DNA from: Ignavibacteriales bacterium
Lineage (GTDB): Bacteria > Bacteroidota > Ignavibacteria > T3Sed10-11
Length of the DNA: 5,811 nucleotides
Direction: 5' to 3'
NCBI GenBank assembly: GCA_003560935.1
Contig: PWJF01000510.1
Coordinates: 1 to 5,811, forward strand
Position 1 is the stretch's first letter, and each line of letters starts with the position of its first letter. The notes below the pieces were generated by a model. That model ran no database searches. It was not told the DNA's origin and saw nothing but the letters and a program-made list of their open reading frames with translations. The translations under genes and the position numbers were made by a program. Shown one piece after another: positions 5,190 through 5,811 of the stretch.

Positions 5190-5384
5190 TTATTCCACGT
5201 CAACATAATCCATGGTCACTGCGAGCAGGTTATCATAATCGCCTGAAGTGGCTTCTTTGGAGTATTCTTCTACAGCTTCTGCGTGGCCTGCTCTTTTAAG
5301 AGCACTGCGCACCCGCCCGAGAATGGCGAATGCGTTCCCATCGTTACCGACCAGCTGGACTTTTACATCAGGATATTTAGGCAT
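5190..5384 (-). CDS. Conserved 64-aa phage protein
   Basis: A 64-aa acidic protein starting at ATG 5384, with AGGAGG (5393-5398) 8 nt upstream. The sequence has an N-terminal strand (DVKVQLVG), the motif GNDGNAFAILGRV, a helix SALKRAGHAEAVEEYSKEA, the motif TSGDYDNLL and a final strand-like AVTMDYVDVE. This G-x-D-G-N-A-F ... S-G-D-Y-D-x-L-L arrangement is a pattern I recall in many small unnamed proteins of actinobacterial and Firmicutes phages. No enzyme or DNA-binding motif is visible and the function is unknown. It lies between the vWA gene (18 nt between the vWA stop and this ATG) and the DUF6744-like gene (24 to 33 nt after its stop, depending on the start used) in the same orientation, so it is probably co-transcribed with both. 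Confidence 0.78.
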   Translation of the reverse strand: MPKYPDVKVQLVGNDGNAFAILGRVRSALKRAGHAEAVEEYSKEATSGDYDNLLAVTMDYVDVE

Positions 5385-5402
5385 TTTGTTAGCCTCCTTT
5401 CG

Positions 5403-5811
5403 TTATATTTCCTCGAATAGATCGCCCGCCACGTCGTCACCGGATTCCTCCAGGTTTAGCAGGCGCCAAACTTTATTATTCCATGCTTTTAAATCCCCCA
5501 GTGAATCCTCTCCAATCAGGATAGTATAGCACGAAATTTTGTTGCGTTCTTTCCATTCTATGAGACTGGTTACGTGGTCAGGATCGAGGGCGCAATATCC
5601 ATCTGTGATCATTATCATGTCTGCTTTTTCGTATGCTTTGTTTTGTGATTTTCCACCAGCTATTAATTGCGTGGCCCTCTTTAGTGCGGGCGTATAATCT
5701 GTCCCGCCCCCAACTCCTATTCGCGCCATTTTTAAGAAGTCCTCCACGTTTTTTTCGCCAGGAACGAAGTCGAACTCAGCTTGAACTTCTGTATCAAAAA
5801 ATATGGCGCGG
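5403..5811 (-). CDS. von Willebrand factor A (vWA) domain protein, C-terminal part (5' end outside window)
   Basis: The frame is open from the right edge of the window to TAA at 5405-5403, about 135 residues. A GTG at 5747 could be read as a start but has no Shine-Dalgarno. The residues before it (RAIFFDTEVQAEFDFVPGEK) are part of the vWA fold, so the gene continues beyond the window. Visible elements are the central strand I-F-F-D-T-E-V, the metal-binding loop GGGTDYTPAL (Thr codon 5702-5700), the strand and motif ADMIMITDG (Asp codon 5603-5601), and the last strand CYTILIGED. The first D-x-S-x-S part of the MIDAS metal site would lie upstream and cannot be seen. vWA proteins bind partners through a divalent metal and often work with MoxR-type AAA+ ATPases. 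Such an ATPase may be encoded just beyond the right edge; that is inference. Likely the first visible gene of the minus-strand operon. Confidence 0.88.
   Translation of the reverse strand, partial: RAIFFDTEVQAEFDFVPGEKNVEDFLKMARIGVGGGTDYTPALKRATQLIAGGKSQNKAYEKADMIMITDGYCALDPDHVTSLIEWKERNKISCYTILIGEDSLGDLKAWNNKVWRLLNLEESGDDVAGDLFEEI

Noticed and set aside
5248..5529. 93-codon plus-strand frame opposite the vWA and 64-aa genes
   Set aside because: Ser/Arg-rich antisense translation spanning two minus-strand genes with good Shine-Dalgarno sites.
5745..5747. GTG as start of the vWA gene
   Set aside because: No ribosome binding site, and the vWA strand I-F-F-D-T-E-V lies upstream of it in frame.

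Overview
The window looks like a piece of a Gram-positive (Firmicutes-type) phage or prophage genome. The evidence is the strong AGGAGG-type Shine-Dalgarno sites, short or overlapping gene junctions, a lysis cassette with a modular endolysin and several small membrane proteins, and small phage-type genes on the other strand. Host, and lytic versus integrated state, cannot be read from the sequence. No integrase, tRNA, IS element or CRISPR array is present.

Plus strand, 2-3274: a tightly packed late/lysis operon. In order it holds the 3' part of a coiled-coil, single-membrane-segment XhlA-like protein; an endolysin with two catalytic domains (M23 metallopeptidase plus Amidase_3 and a C-terminal module); a two-membrane-segment protein with charged tails; a trypsin-fold serine protease with an intact His/Asp/Ser triad and a cationic amphipathic C-terminal tail; and a small two-segment holin-like protein. 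Junctions are near-zero or overlapping, so the set is probably one translationally coupled transcript. It ends at a strong intrinsic terminator (3327-3368).

Convergent junction, 3275-3475: no gene. It holds two oppositely oriented terminators about 20 nt apart, plus a small hairpin.

Minus strand, 3476-5811 (read right to left): a truncated vWA-domain protein, a conserved 64-aa phage protein, a DUF6744-like protein whose start should be moved to 5156, and a 55-aa ribbon-helix-helix protein at 4013-4180. This operon closes at a T9 terminator (3964-4006). Beyond it an RsfA/Myb-like coiled-coil regulator (3476-3886) is transcribed from its own consensus -10 promoter.

Most worth a second look: (a) the protease embedded in the lysis cassette, whose last 22 residues form a cleanly partitioned cationic amphipathic helix; (b) an internal Shine-Dalgarno and in-frame ATG exactly at the M23/amidase boundary of the endolysin, which could yield an amidase-only isoform; and (c) the vWA / 64-aa / DUF6744-like / RHH block, a conserved-looking phage module of unknown function.
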